Assembly (NCBI GenBank): GCA_022393335.1
Contig: JAJEKB010001195.1
Coordinates: forward strand, 582,166-646,165
Reading direction: 5' to 3'
Origin: Macrotrachela quadricornifera
Lineage: Eukaryota; Rotifera; Eurotatoria; Philodinida; Philodinidae
Length of the DNA: 64,000 nucleotides
In this document: one piece after another, positions 1-10,515 of the stretch
How the letters are laid out: each line of letters begins with the position of its first letter
Position numbering within the stretch: position 1 is the first letter of the stretch
Made by a program: the position numbers and the translations under genes
Notes under the pieces: model-generated
Databases searched by the model: none
Told to the model about the DNA's origin: nothing
The model's input: the letters and a program-made list of their open reading frames with translations, nothing else

Positions 1-492
1 CTGTTTTTCCACGAAGTTTCATTATATCTGATACTGAACCAGAGGCGCAATATTCCATAACAATCTTCAAAAAATAAAAATAGAAAATTGATTTTTCATA
101 ATTTGTTTTTGTTTTCTTTTACCCATAAATCAGTATCTTTAAAATAACTACCAAAATATTTGACGATATAAGGTGAATCACACTGTTTCATTATTGAGAT
201 TTCTTTAACAATTTCTTCTAAATCACTTTCAACTGGTACTAAAAATAAAATATTTATTTAATTAAATTGAAGTACATTCATTATTTACCTTGTTTTATTG
301 CTAAAAAATGTCCCGTATCTCGATGTTTTGCTTTATATACACATCCATATGATCTATATTATCAAAAGTATAAGAATAAATATATTAATATACAATTAAT
401 TACCCTTTTCCAATTTTGCATACAATTTCTAATACATTTTCCATATTTTGTGCAAGATTTTCTTCTGTTAAACGTTCAAATGTTTTCGCCAT
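1..492 (-). CDS. STK3/4: MST1/2 (Hippo) Ser/Thr kinase, N-terminal part, cut by window edge
   Basis: Four exons read on the minus strand: 404-492, 289-353, 123-238 and 1-64, all GT-AG with matching phases, giving about 111 residues before the window ends. The start ATG is at 490-492. The product begins with a short N-terminal segment, then the kinase glycine loop GKGSYGCVYKAK, the VAIK-type lysine motif FLAIKQVPVESD, the helix-C region EEIVKEISIMKQCDSPYIVK, and the hinge IVMEYCASGSVSDIMKLRGK. This order and wording match the STE20-group MST1/2 kinases, which phosphorylate the LATS/Warts branch of the Hippo growth pathway. The catalytic loop, the activation segment and the SARAH domain would lie outside the window. 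The ATG is 38 bases past the UQCC1 stop codon, suggesting one polycistronic transcript. Identification is firm for the family; MST1 versus MST2 does not apply to an invertebrate single-copy ancestor. Confidence 0.93.
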
Positions 493-501
493 ATTTAATT
501 A

Positions 502-515
502 TCTAAAATATAAGT
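502..515 (-). promoter_or_regulatory. Probable trans-splice acceptor before the MST start codon
   Basis: On the minus strand the 38 bases between the UQCC1 stop and the MST ATG contain ACTTATATTTTAG ending at 503, a good 3' splice site with no donor between it and UQCC1. The ATG follows 10 bases later. This is what an internal operon gene processed by spliced-leader addition would show. Confidence 0.5.
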
Positions 516-530
516 ATAAACTATATTCTA

Positions 531-1754
531 TTATTTTTGTAATGCTCCTCTAGTTTTATTTTTAAAATCAAGATAATGTTGATTAACAAATTTTGTATCA
601 ACAGTATCACCATGTAATGGTAAAAAATAAACATAACCGTTTTTTGTAAAATTTTCATCAGGTAATTGTTCTAAATGTTTTATATTTTTTCTTATATAGG
701 TTACAAGTGTTACTAGACGTTCAAGTGGAGTAGGTTGAAAATGACGAAAATGTCTCCATACAGCAGCAGCTAATACTGTATCATCATCAACAAGACCTTC
801 ATCTAATGCTAACATAAATGCATTCATTTCAGAACGTAATTCTTCTAATTGATTACGACGAATTTTGGTTTGACCAGGAATAATTTGCTGAGCACGTAGA
901 TCAAGATCTGTCCACATTATACGAGCTAAGTGACGACGAAGAAATATACCAGTTGGTCCTATAGAAATAAATTTAGTTTAATTCTGTTTTATAAGACTAT
1001 GATCGGCTAATGCGACAATATCTAGTGTAGAGTTAAAACTGATAGAACTTTTTTTATTGATCTAAATATTTTGAATAAATTGTATCAATTGGTATCTATC
1101 TTCATTGTTATTATGAAATCAAAATTAAACACAAGGAAAGTACTTATGAAAGATTCACTCTTTCTTCCTACAAAAGTCTATTGAATTCTATATCATTTTT
1201 TTTATAAACTATTTGGTTTATCTCAATCAATTGTTCTCACAATCACACAGATTGATTTCAGCAGAAACACTCAAATCTCTGTTAATTTTATTGCAGATCT
1301 AATTATTCTAAATTAAAAATCTATTAAAATTTAAAGATATTCATTCAATCATACCTAATTGAACATAACGAACAAGTAAAAACCACATATGTAGAAATAT
1401 AATCCTTCCAAATGATGCAAAAACATCTGGCATATCAAGTTCACGTTGTATTCCATCAAAATCAACTGATGAACTAATCATATAATATGATATTGCTGCA
1501 GCTTGATACAATACTCTTTGTGGTTCACGTAATTCTCCTTGTAAGCCAAGTTTCATTTTAATACGTGACATTAAACTTGGTATATATAGTACTGGAAGAT
1601 TATTTGGTGATTGTGCAGTACTTAAACCTGTACCAACTGGTAAAGCAGTTGTTTGATTTGTTTTAGGTGGTGATTGTGTTGATAATAAACGTTGTAAAAT
1701 AACATGACTACAGCGAATATAATTCACTCGATTATAAAAAGTAAATCTTAACAT
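531..1754 (-). CDS. UQCC1: Ubiquinol-cytochrome c reductase assembly factor 1 (CBP3 domain)
   Basis: Two exons, 1355-1754 and 531-958, joined in phase across a 396-base intron, give 275 residues. Residues 1 to about 25 are rich in R, N, Y and S and lack acidic residues, as in a mitochondrial presequence. The rest matches the ubiquinol-cytochrome c chaperone (CBP3) domain: MPDVFASFGRIIFLHMWFLL, then LVRYVQLGPTG at the splice junction, RRHLARIMWTDL, and ALDEGLVDDDTVLAAAVWRH. The family binds newly made cytochrome b and is needed to assemble respiratory complex III in the mitochondrial inner membrane. Length is close to that of animal UQCC1. It is the upstream member of a very tight pair with the MST kinase gene. 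The N-terminal targeting call is inferred from composition only. Confidence 0.93.
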
Positions 1755-3399
1755 CTACAAAATTCATATCATATGATTTTTGTTTTTAAAATAACTAAAG
1801 AAAAATTAATCAGCTATCCATACGATTTATATATAAAGACTATCGTTTTGAATTAGTATTAATCATTTCACTTGCTGATAAATTGGACAAACTAATTAGT
1901 AATTAGTTATTTGTTAATGATATAGTATACTGTTTAGAAAGAAACTATGCATTTCATAGCACTTTAATCCTTCATGAAATGCATGTCGTTGTAAACTAAT
2001 ATCCTAAAAAGAAATTTTCAATATTTGTATTGAAAAATCAAATCATATCAATAAGTATCATGTACTAATTGATAATTTTCCTTAGTCTTCTTTAATTTTT
2101 ATAAAAAAGAAAGTTTCAAATAAATAAAATATTTTATTTCAAGACCTTCTTTTTCAATTTATTTATGAAATAACTGTAGTCCTTGATTACTTATTCAATT
2201 ATAATTATTGCATGAATCCATTTAATGTAAAAGTATTTTAGTTTTTCTAAGTATTAAACATAACGTTCTTCTATTAGTTAATATAATTACATATTTTAAT
2301 ATCTACTTAAATAAAAGAAATCTTTGATATAAATAATAGGTTTATTTAAGGAGATTTTCGCTATCTCACTCTTTTGTGACCTTGTATGATTCTTGAAGAA
2401 AGTACAGTCAATCAATCTGACACTCTTATTACGGATGGATTGTCTAAAATAACAAGATGTATATTCAATGGAAAAAAGATTAACGAAAATTGTAAAGAGA
2501 ATTATTGAAAAAGTCTGTTTTTCTCAAATGACTGCATCTAGTTACATAATGATCCCGATGAAGATTGGTTTGATTGCGCTAAAACCTTTTTTTGGAGGTA
2601 CCTTAGGCCCGTAAATCCAGGTACACAGATCAACAACGAAAACGGTCGTTTTTAACACTGAAGATCACTTTGAAGTATATGCAGTAAAAATTTCAGCTAG
2701 GTTGGACAAACTTTGAAGACAGTTTCGTACTTTTGCTCAACTTGAAATCCAGTTCCTGTTCAAACAAGAGAGAGGGAGAGGTAATTCTTTGAACTTATCT
2801 TATTTTCATATATATTTTTTTCTTGTTGAGATAATAATCACTCTTATAAATTAACTCCCTGAATAGCATCCATAAGAATATGTTGGACAAATTCTTTCAT
2901 TAAAAGTAGATGTTCAATATAAAATTGTTTTCGATCACGATCATAACCGAATTCGAAAAAATCGCAAAGTTCAATTTCATCAATGTATTCAATTATAATC
3001 AACAAAATAAAAGAATATCGATGATTTAATTAATTTTTACCAATCGTATTTCAATCAAACATTTGAAAAACAACTGAAAATTGGGCAAGTACCTCTACAA
3101 ATAATATCAGAAATAAAAATATAAAAATTATATTTTCAAATGCAATATACTTTTATTCGATAATTGTCTTCGATATTAACATGAATTTGTTCTAACCAAA
3201 TATTAACTAAAATTTTGTTGCATTAATATATTTTTATATTTGGATACGAAATTCATTAAAATATATTGATCAGATATTAGTTAAAAATAAATTATCTAAA
3301 ATTAAAATATTTTTTGTTATAATTTTTTTCTTTATCTTAATTTTATCATTTTTTTTTTCGTAATTTAAAGACAAATGTTCATAACAATTATTTTTTTAA
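1755..3399. other. Intergenic, UQCC1 to MED28
   Basis: This AT-rich stretch separates the UQCC1 start from the MED28 stop. Apart from the short orphan reading frame at 2846-3000 I see no gene. The part around 2380-2840 is less AT-rich than its surroundings and resembles unannotated repeat sequence, but I found no terminal repeats or coding frame in it. Confidence 0.5.
2846..3000 (-). pseudogene. Orphan exon-like open frame, possible gene remnant
   Basis: On the minus strand an open frame of about 49 codons ends in TAA near 2846. It contains EIELCDFFEFGYDRDRK and MKEFVQHILMDAIQGVNL. Codon choice (GAA, GAT, CGA, CAA, TTA) is like that of the real exons here, unlike random AT-rich sequence. No start codon, no clear acceptor at the 5' side and no partner exon were found. 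I do not recognise the protein. It could be a last exon whose upstream exons are lost or distant, or a decayed duplicate. Confidence 0.3.
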
Positions 3400-4124
3400 T
3401 TAGATTAAAAATGATCGTAAGGAATCTTGAGAAGAATCTGACGTTGTAGGATTTGGCAATGTTGCATTACCAAGAAGTGCTGAAAGAGAAAACGAAAATA
3501 TATTGAGAAAACTATGATAATCTCAAAAGTAATATTAATAATTCGAAAATGTACGAGATAGTTAAAGTAATTCTCTAATCACTTTATAAAGATCAAAACA
3601 TTAAATTATTATATATATATATTAAAATCAAAATTTGATTACTAACAAGGTTGTGTTGACATTGTTGTTTGAGATAAACTATCACCGAGATCTGCATTTG
3701 TAAGAGCAGATGTAGTAGTTGTACCTCGACTTAATTCATCAAGTAATCCATTAAGACTTTCTGTATTTTCTACACTAAAATCTGCAATAGCATCATTTAA
3801 ATATTGATTAAATTCTCTTAATAATGTTTCTTTTCGTTCAATATTTGTTCTTAAATCAGTAATATTTTCAAGTATTTGTTCTTCAGGTAATGCTCGATTA
3901 ACTAATGATTTTAATTGTAATAAATTACATTCAATTTCATTTGCTGATTCATACATTCGACGCATATGTTGTTCAACAGCAGCTGAATTTTGTTCAGATG
4001 TTGAACCAGATGCTACAGCTGAACTTGAACCTGTACATGGATCTTGAAGAAGAAAGGCAATAAATGATTTTATTGATTCTTCAAAATTATTTAATAAATC
4101 ATCAGATAAATTAATTGAAGACAT
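3400..4124 (-). CDS. MED28: Mediator complex subunit 28
   Basis: Two exons, 3647-4124 and 3400-3479, give 185 residues. The first exon alone would stop two codons after the donor; splicing at CCTT/GTTAGT to the acceptor at 3480 restores a longer tail. Residues 6-22 (LSDDLLNNFEESIKSF), 50-75 (VEQHMRRMYESANEIECNLL) and 85-110 (LENITDLRTNIERKETLLRE) follow the MED28 pattern of three helices: an LVDELESSFE-like start, a VDQCIQKFLDIARQTECF-like middle and a VSELRNELQRKDAL-like third helix. The family is a head-module Mediator subunit linking activators to RNA polymerase II. The serine- and threonine-rich C-terminus is not conserved. Its start lies 330 bases from the divergent synaptobrevin gene, so the two may share a promoter region. 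Confidence 0.82.
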
Positions 4125-4454
4125 CTGAAAATAATAAAAAAATATTTCTTTTTTTTTGTTTTTTTATTAAAATTGTAACAATAATTGACGAAACTATGCT
4201 ACTTACTTTTTTTTCTTTTTTATGATTGGTTAATATTAGTATTGATTTCATCAAATGATTTTATTAATAAACTGTTCTGATTGTCGCTAGTATTAAAAAT
4301 CTATAAAAATCTCCTATTGTGCAGGAATATATGACAACAAGGCCAATATGGCGTCGTTGTCTTTATTGGTTTTCCGGATGTTCAATTTGACGTGTTTTTG
4401 TTTTCTTTTAGATTCATCCATTTTTTTTCTAATCAAAAGAAATTCAATCAAAAT
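4125..4454. promoter_or_regulatory. Divergent intergenic region between MED28 and synaptobrevin 1
   Basis: The 330 bases between two oppositely facing starts must carry both promoters. On the plus side there is a strong pyrimidine tract plus AG (TTTTTGTTTTCTTTTAG, ending at 4411) 43 bases before the start codon, which could be a trans-splice or 5' UTR acceptor. No TATA box stands out from the AT background. Confidence 0.4.
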
Positions 4455-5464
4455 ATGTTAGTATTTTTATTAGATGAAAACATTTACTATTAGAAATTGT
4501 TTTTCTTATTTTTAGGTCAGCTTCATTTGAAAATCCACCCCGTGCAACACAATATCAATCAACAAAACGATTTGATAATCTTCAAGCTGATGTTAATCAG
4601 GTTTGTCTTTGATTCTTTTTGTTTTGTCTTTCAAAATGTTAGTTATCATTTAAAATTAGTAAAATTATCTATTTCATATAATTAGATTTTCTTTTGCTTT
4701 ATGTAATGTTGTTTTATGTATGCATATCTCGTACAGGTCGTTGATGTTATGAAAGATAATCTTGATAAAGTACTTGAACGTGATGCAAAATTAAATACAC
4801 TTGAAAATCGAGCTGGTAAGTTAAAAAATAAAAAAATATTAAATCGATATAAAATAATTAATACCGCTATTTATCTTTATGCTAATTATTTGATTTTTGC
4901 TATAAAAAATGTTTTTGCAGAAATTTTACAAACGGGTGCATCACAATTTACAACAAATGCTAGTAAATTAAAACGTAAATATTGGTGGAAAAATCTTAAG
5001 GTAAGTGTATTGATTTGTAATTTAATTTAAAAAAAATATGACTACAGAAGAAGAGAAGATAAATAATGGGAGAATTTTTGTTATTCAGACGAATTAATGT
5101 ATGCATCACAAAATTTTTCTCATACAACAAAACGTTTAAGACGTAAAATGTTTTATGAAAATATGAAGGTAGATTTTTATGAATGCTATAGCTGCTCATT
5201 GTTAATTTAAATATAAAAGATTTGAAAATAATATTTAATATTTATTTAGATGTGGGTTATCTTGATTATTGTTATTGTAAGTAATTAATAATAATTAATT
5301 ATTTTATATAAATATAATTTTATTTAGATCGTTTTAATAATTGTTATTGTTGGTAAAAAAAGAAAAACAAAATAAATATAATGAATTTATTTTAAAATTA
5401 TTTTTGATATTTAGTTGCTGTTACTCAATCGGTTAAAAGCAATCAAAGCAATAGTGGAAAATAA
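4455..5464 (+). CDS. Synaptobrevin/VAMP 1 (R-SNARE) with two alternative C-terminal SNARE exons
   Basis: Exons are 4455-4456 (the AT of the start codon), 4516-4600, 4737-4815, 4921-5000 or 5089-5168, 5250-5276, 5328-5352 and 5415-5464, giving 115 residues. The start codon is split AT/G by an intron, producing [13 protein letters not shown]. The SNARE motif [19 protein letters not shown] carries the zero-layer arginine of R-SNAREs, followed by LKRKYWWKN and a membrane anchor [17 protein letters not shown] encoded by two tiny exons (27 and 25 bases). A short tail [16 protein letters not shown] follows. Exons 4921-5000 and 5089-5168 are both exactly 80 bases with the same phases, and using both would break the frame, so they should be mutually exclusive. 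Role: vesicle fusion in secretion. The gene is followed 0.5 kb later by a second VAMP gene. Confidence 0.92.
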
Positions 5465-6010
5465 ATTGAAAAATAGTAAGAAAATATAAATGGTCTTTTT
5501 TCTTTCTATATTAGATAAGAATCTTTCATTTTATTTTTATTTTTATTTAGAATTTTTCTATTAAGGACACTATTTTATAGTTGTGTATACTGCATGTTAC
5601 GGTTTAATTAATGTACGCTTATTTTATTTATCTTCATTCCTTGAGCAACAAAACAAACTATCCATGTTTGTCTGTTACTTTTTTCTATTTTATTTTGTTT
5701 CTCTTCTTCTTTTTGTTTGTTTGATTTTATGCTTTAAAAAAAAACATTCTTCTTTCTCTATATATCTTTTATTCACATTCATTGAAATGATCTTATCTTT
5801 TATTTATTTATGCCATTTTACTTGTCTATCGTACACACAGAAATACACTTTTATGTTTTGAATTTTGTGCAAAAGTAAATCTATTTACAAGAGATAATAT
5901 TGATTTTCATTATTCCATCTGCATATGTTGTCTCTTTTTTTTTTATTAAGAAATCATTTCTTTTTTAGATTTTTATATTATTATTCTATTAAATTTAATT
6001 TAATTATAAT
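5465..6010. other. Spacer between the two synaptobrevin genes
   Basis: T-rich sequence with no coding frame. A pyrimidine tract with AG (CATTTCTTTTTTAG, ending at 5968) lies 42 bases before the split start codon of the second VAMP, mirroring the arrangement before the first one. Confidence 0.5.
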
Positions 6011-6957
6011 ATGTAAATATTCAATATTAGTTTGAAAATTGAATGTTTTTGATTTTATTTTTCTTATAGGACAACTAATGGTAGTGGTGTTCCACCAGCT
6101 GCTGGTGGTGGTGGCTCCAAACGTCTTGCTCAACAACAGGCACAAGTCGATGAAGTTGTTGATATAATGCGACAAAATGTTGATAAAGTATTAGAACGTG
6201 ACAAAAATTTGTCACTTCTTGATGATCGAGCTGGTAAATTTTTTCAATAAGTTATTTCTTCAGAAAGAAAAAAATATATGTAAATTTTTAAGATAAATTA
6301 CAACATAATGCAGCTCAATTTGAACAGCATGCAGGCAAATTAAAACGGAAATATTGGTGGAAAAATATGAAGGTAAGAAAGCTTCTCAGACTTTGACTTG
6401 TTTATGGTAGAAAGATATATAAAAAAAAAATTTCATATACGGATTAGATGATGATTATAATGGGAGTGGTGGGCACTATTTTTGCCATTGTGGTGATAGG
6501 TAAAAATTCTCGTATTGTGGTCTTCCTTTTATTTATTGTGTTATTCAATATTCGTCCAATTGCATGTTTATATATTGCTTTTATGATTTAGCATGAGATA
6601 ATGTGTAAAGTTTGAAACGAAAATATTTTTATTATTATTTGTTTAGCATGGATTGTTTCGAAAGTTAAAGCAGTGACACCTGTTCTTCCATCCGGTGACG
6701 CAACAACAGCTATTCCATCTGTGAATAGTGCATTACCAAAAGTGTCTGGTGGTTCAATGGCTATCCCAAGTGGAAATAAACCAGCATCAAGACATCGTGG
6801 ATCATCTAGTCGTAAGAAGCCAAAATCCACGACACTAGCTCCTATTACAAGTTCAGCAGTACCATCAGATGATGATGAACCAGCATCATCAAATGGAGAA
6901 GATGCAACAAAAGCTGCTATAAAACGAGCTATTCGTGCAATTCTCAATAGGCAATGA
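6011..6957 (+). CDS. Synaptobrevin/VAMP 2 (R-SNARE) with a long lumenal tail
   Basis: Exons 6011-6012 (AT of the ATG), 6070-6233, 6293-6372, 6448-6499 and 6647-6957 give 202 residues. The start codon is again split AT/G, at the same place as in the upstream paralog. After a glycine/proline-rich head come [20 protein letters not shown] (SNARE motif with the zero-layer R), [12 protein letters not shown] and the membrane segment [19 protein letters not shown]. The coding lengths before and within the membrane exon (166, 80, 52 bases) equal those of VAMP 1, so the two are tandem duplicates, with an added intron in the VAMP 1 anchor. Unusually, about 95 residues follow the anchor, rich in S, P, A and K, with [13 protein letters not shown] and an acidic patch [13 protein letters not shown]. 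In ordinary VAMPs only a few residues follow. The tail would face the vesicle lumen. Confidence 0.92.
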
Positions 6958-7273
6958 TTATTTTTAAGAAAAACAGAAAAAGATCTAAATTAATTTAAGA
7001 TCACATTTTCTTTTTGTCATTCCGTTATTATATTGACCCTCTTACATTTATTTACTATTCTCTTTTTCTCTCTATTTTTTCCTTCCATGTTGTTTGTTTT
7101 GTTGTTTTTCTATTGTTCGTGCAACAATAATTAATATTTACTTATTTCAACGCATTATATTTTTAGTGACTCATACTTTTCAATATTATGTAACTATATT
7201 TCTCTTGTCTTTTTATTCTTCATTATATATATATATATATATAAACATTTATAATGGCAATATTAATAAAATT
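6958..7273. other. Convergent 3' intergenic region
   Basis: The tails of VAMP 2 (plus) and the phosphoesterase gene (minus) meet here. It holds T-rich sequence and a TA dinucleotide run near 7226-7243. No gene is seen. Confidence 0.5.
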
Positions 7274-8069
7274 TCATTTTATCCCTTTTACTTCTAAATC
7301 AACAATAATCGGCGGTTGAGATGGTCTGTAACGTAGATCACATGTAGATGCATTAACAAATATAGTTGAATCGACTTCGTCACGTCCATATCCTTCATGT
7401 ATATGTCCAAATACATGTAATCGTGGTTTGATTTCTTTGATTCGTGCAAGTAGTTGTGCACAACCAACATGTTCACCATGAAAAGTTGTATCAAGGATAT
7501 TTGCAGGTGGTCCATGTGTAATAAGTACATCAACATCATTAGGTATTTTTGACCAAACTTGCTTGATTTCTGGACTATTAGCAGGTAAATTAAATGCCCA
7601 ATCACAAAATTCAGGTTGATATGGACTAGAAAAGAATTTTTTTAAAGATTTTCCTTTTTTATCATGAATTTTACCTTCCATAAAATTTTAATCCTGTTTG
7701 TTGGTCAATAAATTCTTGTTCTTCTAAATAAATAATTCCATAATCAGTTGCTAATGATGGATCACGTATTAAACGTCCAATTTGTTCGCAGTCTTGTTTT
7801 TTTCTAGAATGCCATCGTTGCCATGATTGTTTATAAAATTCAGGTTCAAGAGTTAAATCATGATTACCAGCGATAATTATTTTTAAACGATACTGTGTTA
7901 AAGATTTAAGCCAGTTTATAAATTTTTCTATTTCAGTTTGTTCACCGGTCATGGAAAAATCACCAGCATGAACAAGTATGTCACCAGCGGGAAGAGCAAA
8001 ATGATAACGTGAATGCGTATCGCTTATGCATACAATACGTGTCATATTTGTTCCGCTGTTACTAGCCAT
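7274..8069 (-). CDS. Calcineurin-like metallophosphoesterase, MPPED1/2 family
   Basis: Two exons, 7675-8069 and 7274-7625, separated by a 49-base intron, give 248 residues. The intron sits in GGAAG/GTAAAA and, once removed, creates the family string FYGSPYQPEFCDWAFNLP. All metal-binding motifs are visible: SDTHSR (D17, H19), AGDFS (D37), AGNHD (residues 67-71), THGPP and FGHIHEGYG. These are the dinuclear metal ligands of class III phosphodiesterases; MPPED proteins hydrolyse 2',3'-cyclic nucleotides or phosphodiesters in vitro, with an uncertain natural substrate. It is somewhat shorter than vertebrate MPPED1/2 at the N-terminus. No signal peptide is seen, so it is probably cytosolic. The two exon frames each continue past the splice sites for a few codons, which hides the intron unless both are compared. 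Confidence 0.9.
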
Positions 8070-9186
8070 ACTATACTATATATAAAACTAAATGAAAGTA
8101 GTCTTACATCATCGATTAAATTGTTTATACATTTTATGTTTAGTTTAAAGAAAAGAAAAGAGAAGAACAAGAAAAAAAAAGGTTTTATTGCTTCTAGAAT
8201 CATCTATGGTAATGTCGATAGAAGCATTTTGCCTGTTCATTGCCTTTTACAGCTTATTCCTAATAAATGATAATATAATTGTGTTCTTGTTACTTGATTG
8301 TGCAAGATTACCATAAACTATGATTCATTTCTTTTTGTTTTGTTTTTTTTTATCAATGCTGATGCAATGTCAAGGGAGTCATTTTGATAATTTCTTTTTT
8401 GAATAAATTAGGTGACATGCTACAGATAATAGCTGACTCAGGCTTTATTAGCCGATTATGCATTTAGTTTATGATTTCGATCCTATCAATTCTATTCTGC
8501 AGTTTAGGTATATAATCCTCTAAATTACATCGACAATCAAATGAAATACTTCCTATTGCTGACACATTTCTGCAAACATATGTTTGAGATAGAAAACGTT
8601 TTGGTTCTGCTGCATTCTAAACACTTCACCAAAGTAATTATTGGAAAAATAAGAAGAATATATTACATTATACATCATATAAAAACATTCGCGACTTCTA
8701 TATTGATTCAATATTTCGTATAGATGTCGCTAGTGCGAAGTACATCTGTTAACAACTGCAAGAAACAAATCTCTTTAAAATTTTTGACAATGTACCAAGA
8801 GTGTGATAAAGATTACTTTGTCTTTGTTGTTAAAAATTCTTTTCTTAAAATCAAATGATTGTCTTTAAAAATTTATATAATACAACTGTTGCAATGAAAT
8901 AGGATTTGACAGTTAAATGTTTGAAACTTTTAAAACTATTCTTGTGACAATTTTCTAATTTTTAGACGTAGAAGATGAACTTTTGGCTGAGACAATGATA
9001 ACTCTTTTAAAAACATCCAAATAAGTTTTTATTAATTTTATCTTTTTTTTTGAAAATTTCTCACTTCAGATGTTTTCTCAATATCTCCTCATTCATACAC
9101 AACATAATTTCTAAAATTTTTATTAGAAGTACATTTTGAGGTGATGAATTCAACTATCATATCCAATCATACCTACGTTGTGACCA
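8070..9186. other. Intergenic, upstream of the phosphoesterase gene
   Basis: AT-rich sequence without supported coding frames. It leads into the foldback element that begins near 9187. Confidence 0.5.
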
Positions 9187-10515
9187 AATTTTACTAAAAG
9201 TATTATTATAGCTTTACTCTATCTATATATTAGGATGCAAAAATAGCTTATCTTCGATGTAGACTTTCTCCAGATCAATTCAATAGAATTTTATCATTTT
9301 TTTTACTCAATAACTACTAACTTCGTGTCATCCTCAAAATGTATTCAAAACTTTCACTTTATGAAATTTAATCTGACGATCATCATCATAAAATGGTACT
9401 ACCTTTGTTGTAGTATATGGGACAGAGGATTTTAAAAGATTTTCTCACAATTAGAAAACAAAGGTCGTTGGATGTGAAACTTGCAGCATTATAGAGATCG
9501 AATTTAGTAATCATTCTTGTGAATTTCAGCTTGCTTGATAAATCTGTCATCTTATTTTAGTGTTTCACTCGATAGATACCTTCATGATCAATAAGAATAG
9601 GAATAATGAAATATCTGATTCATTGAATTTTGACAGAATATTCATTTGATTTATTAATTATTGTATATATCATTCAACAAGAAATTTAATGTTGAATAAA
9701 GCTGTACACTTGATTTTAAGTTAAAATGAAAGTTTGATTATAAAATATTTACTAATCCTTCTATCAGACTACTAAAAATTCATATGCATCTCTTCATGTT
9801 TTGAATAATACTTCAAAAAATGTAGAATTTCATGGACTTTTATAAATTGTTTCATTATTTTAAAATGCTGTTGAACTTTACAAAAAAAACCGGTTTTCGT
9901 CAGTTCTCTACAATCTTCGTATCTTATATACACAATGTCTGATAGAAGAATTAATAAATATTTTATAATCAGAGTTTCATTTTAATTTAAAATCAAGTGT
10001 ACAGCTTTATTCAACATTAAATTTCTTGTTGAATGATATATACAATAATTAATAAATCAAATGAATATTCTGTCAAAATTCAATGAATCAGATATTTCAT
10101 TATTCCTATTCTTATTGATCATGAAGGTATCTATCGAGTGAAACACTAAAATAAGATGACAGATTTATCGAGCAAGCTGAAATTCACAAGAATGATTACT
10201 AAACTCGATCTCTATAATGCTGCAAGTTTCACATCCAACGACCTTTGTTTTCTAATTGTGAGAATATCTTTCAAAGTCCTCTGTCCTCTATACTACAACA
10301 AAGGTAGTACCATTTTTTCATGATGATTGTCAGATTAAATTTCATAAAGTGAAAGTTTTGAATACATTTTGAGGATCACACGAAGTTAGTAGTTATCGAG
10401 AAAAAAATGATGAAATTCTATTGAATTGATCTGGAGAAAGTCTATATCGAAGATAAGCTATTTTTGCATCTTATTATATAGATAGAGTAAAGCTATAATA
10501 ATAATTTTGGTGAAA
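9187..10515. repeat. Long inverted repeat (foldback), arms about 580 bases
   Basis: The sequence from about 9187 to 9771 is the near-perfect reverse complement of about 9938 to 10515, with a central spacer of roughly 166 bases. Matching blocks include the left-arm AATGTTGAATAAAGCTGTAC (near 9690) against GTACAGCTTTATTCAACATT (near 10000), and ATAGCTTTACTCTATCTATA (near 9210) against its complement near 10480. Differences are few and scattered, so the arms are young or kept alike. I find no coding frame and no obvious target-site duplication. It could be a foldback transposon, a MITE with very long terminal repeats, or a local inverted duplication. Confidence 0.85.

Noticed and set aside
6588..6947. 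Minus-strand frame opposite the VAMP 2 tail
   Set aside because: The plus frame continues the synaptobrevin in phase and ends cleanly; the antisense frame has no start context or family match.
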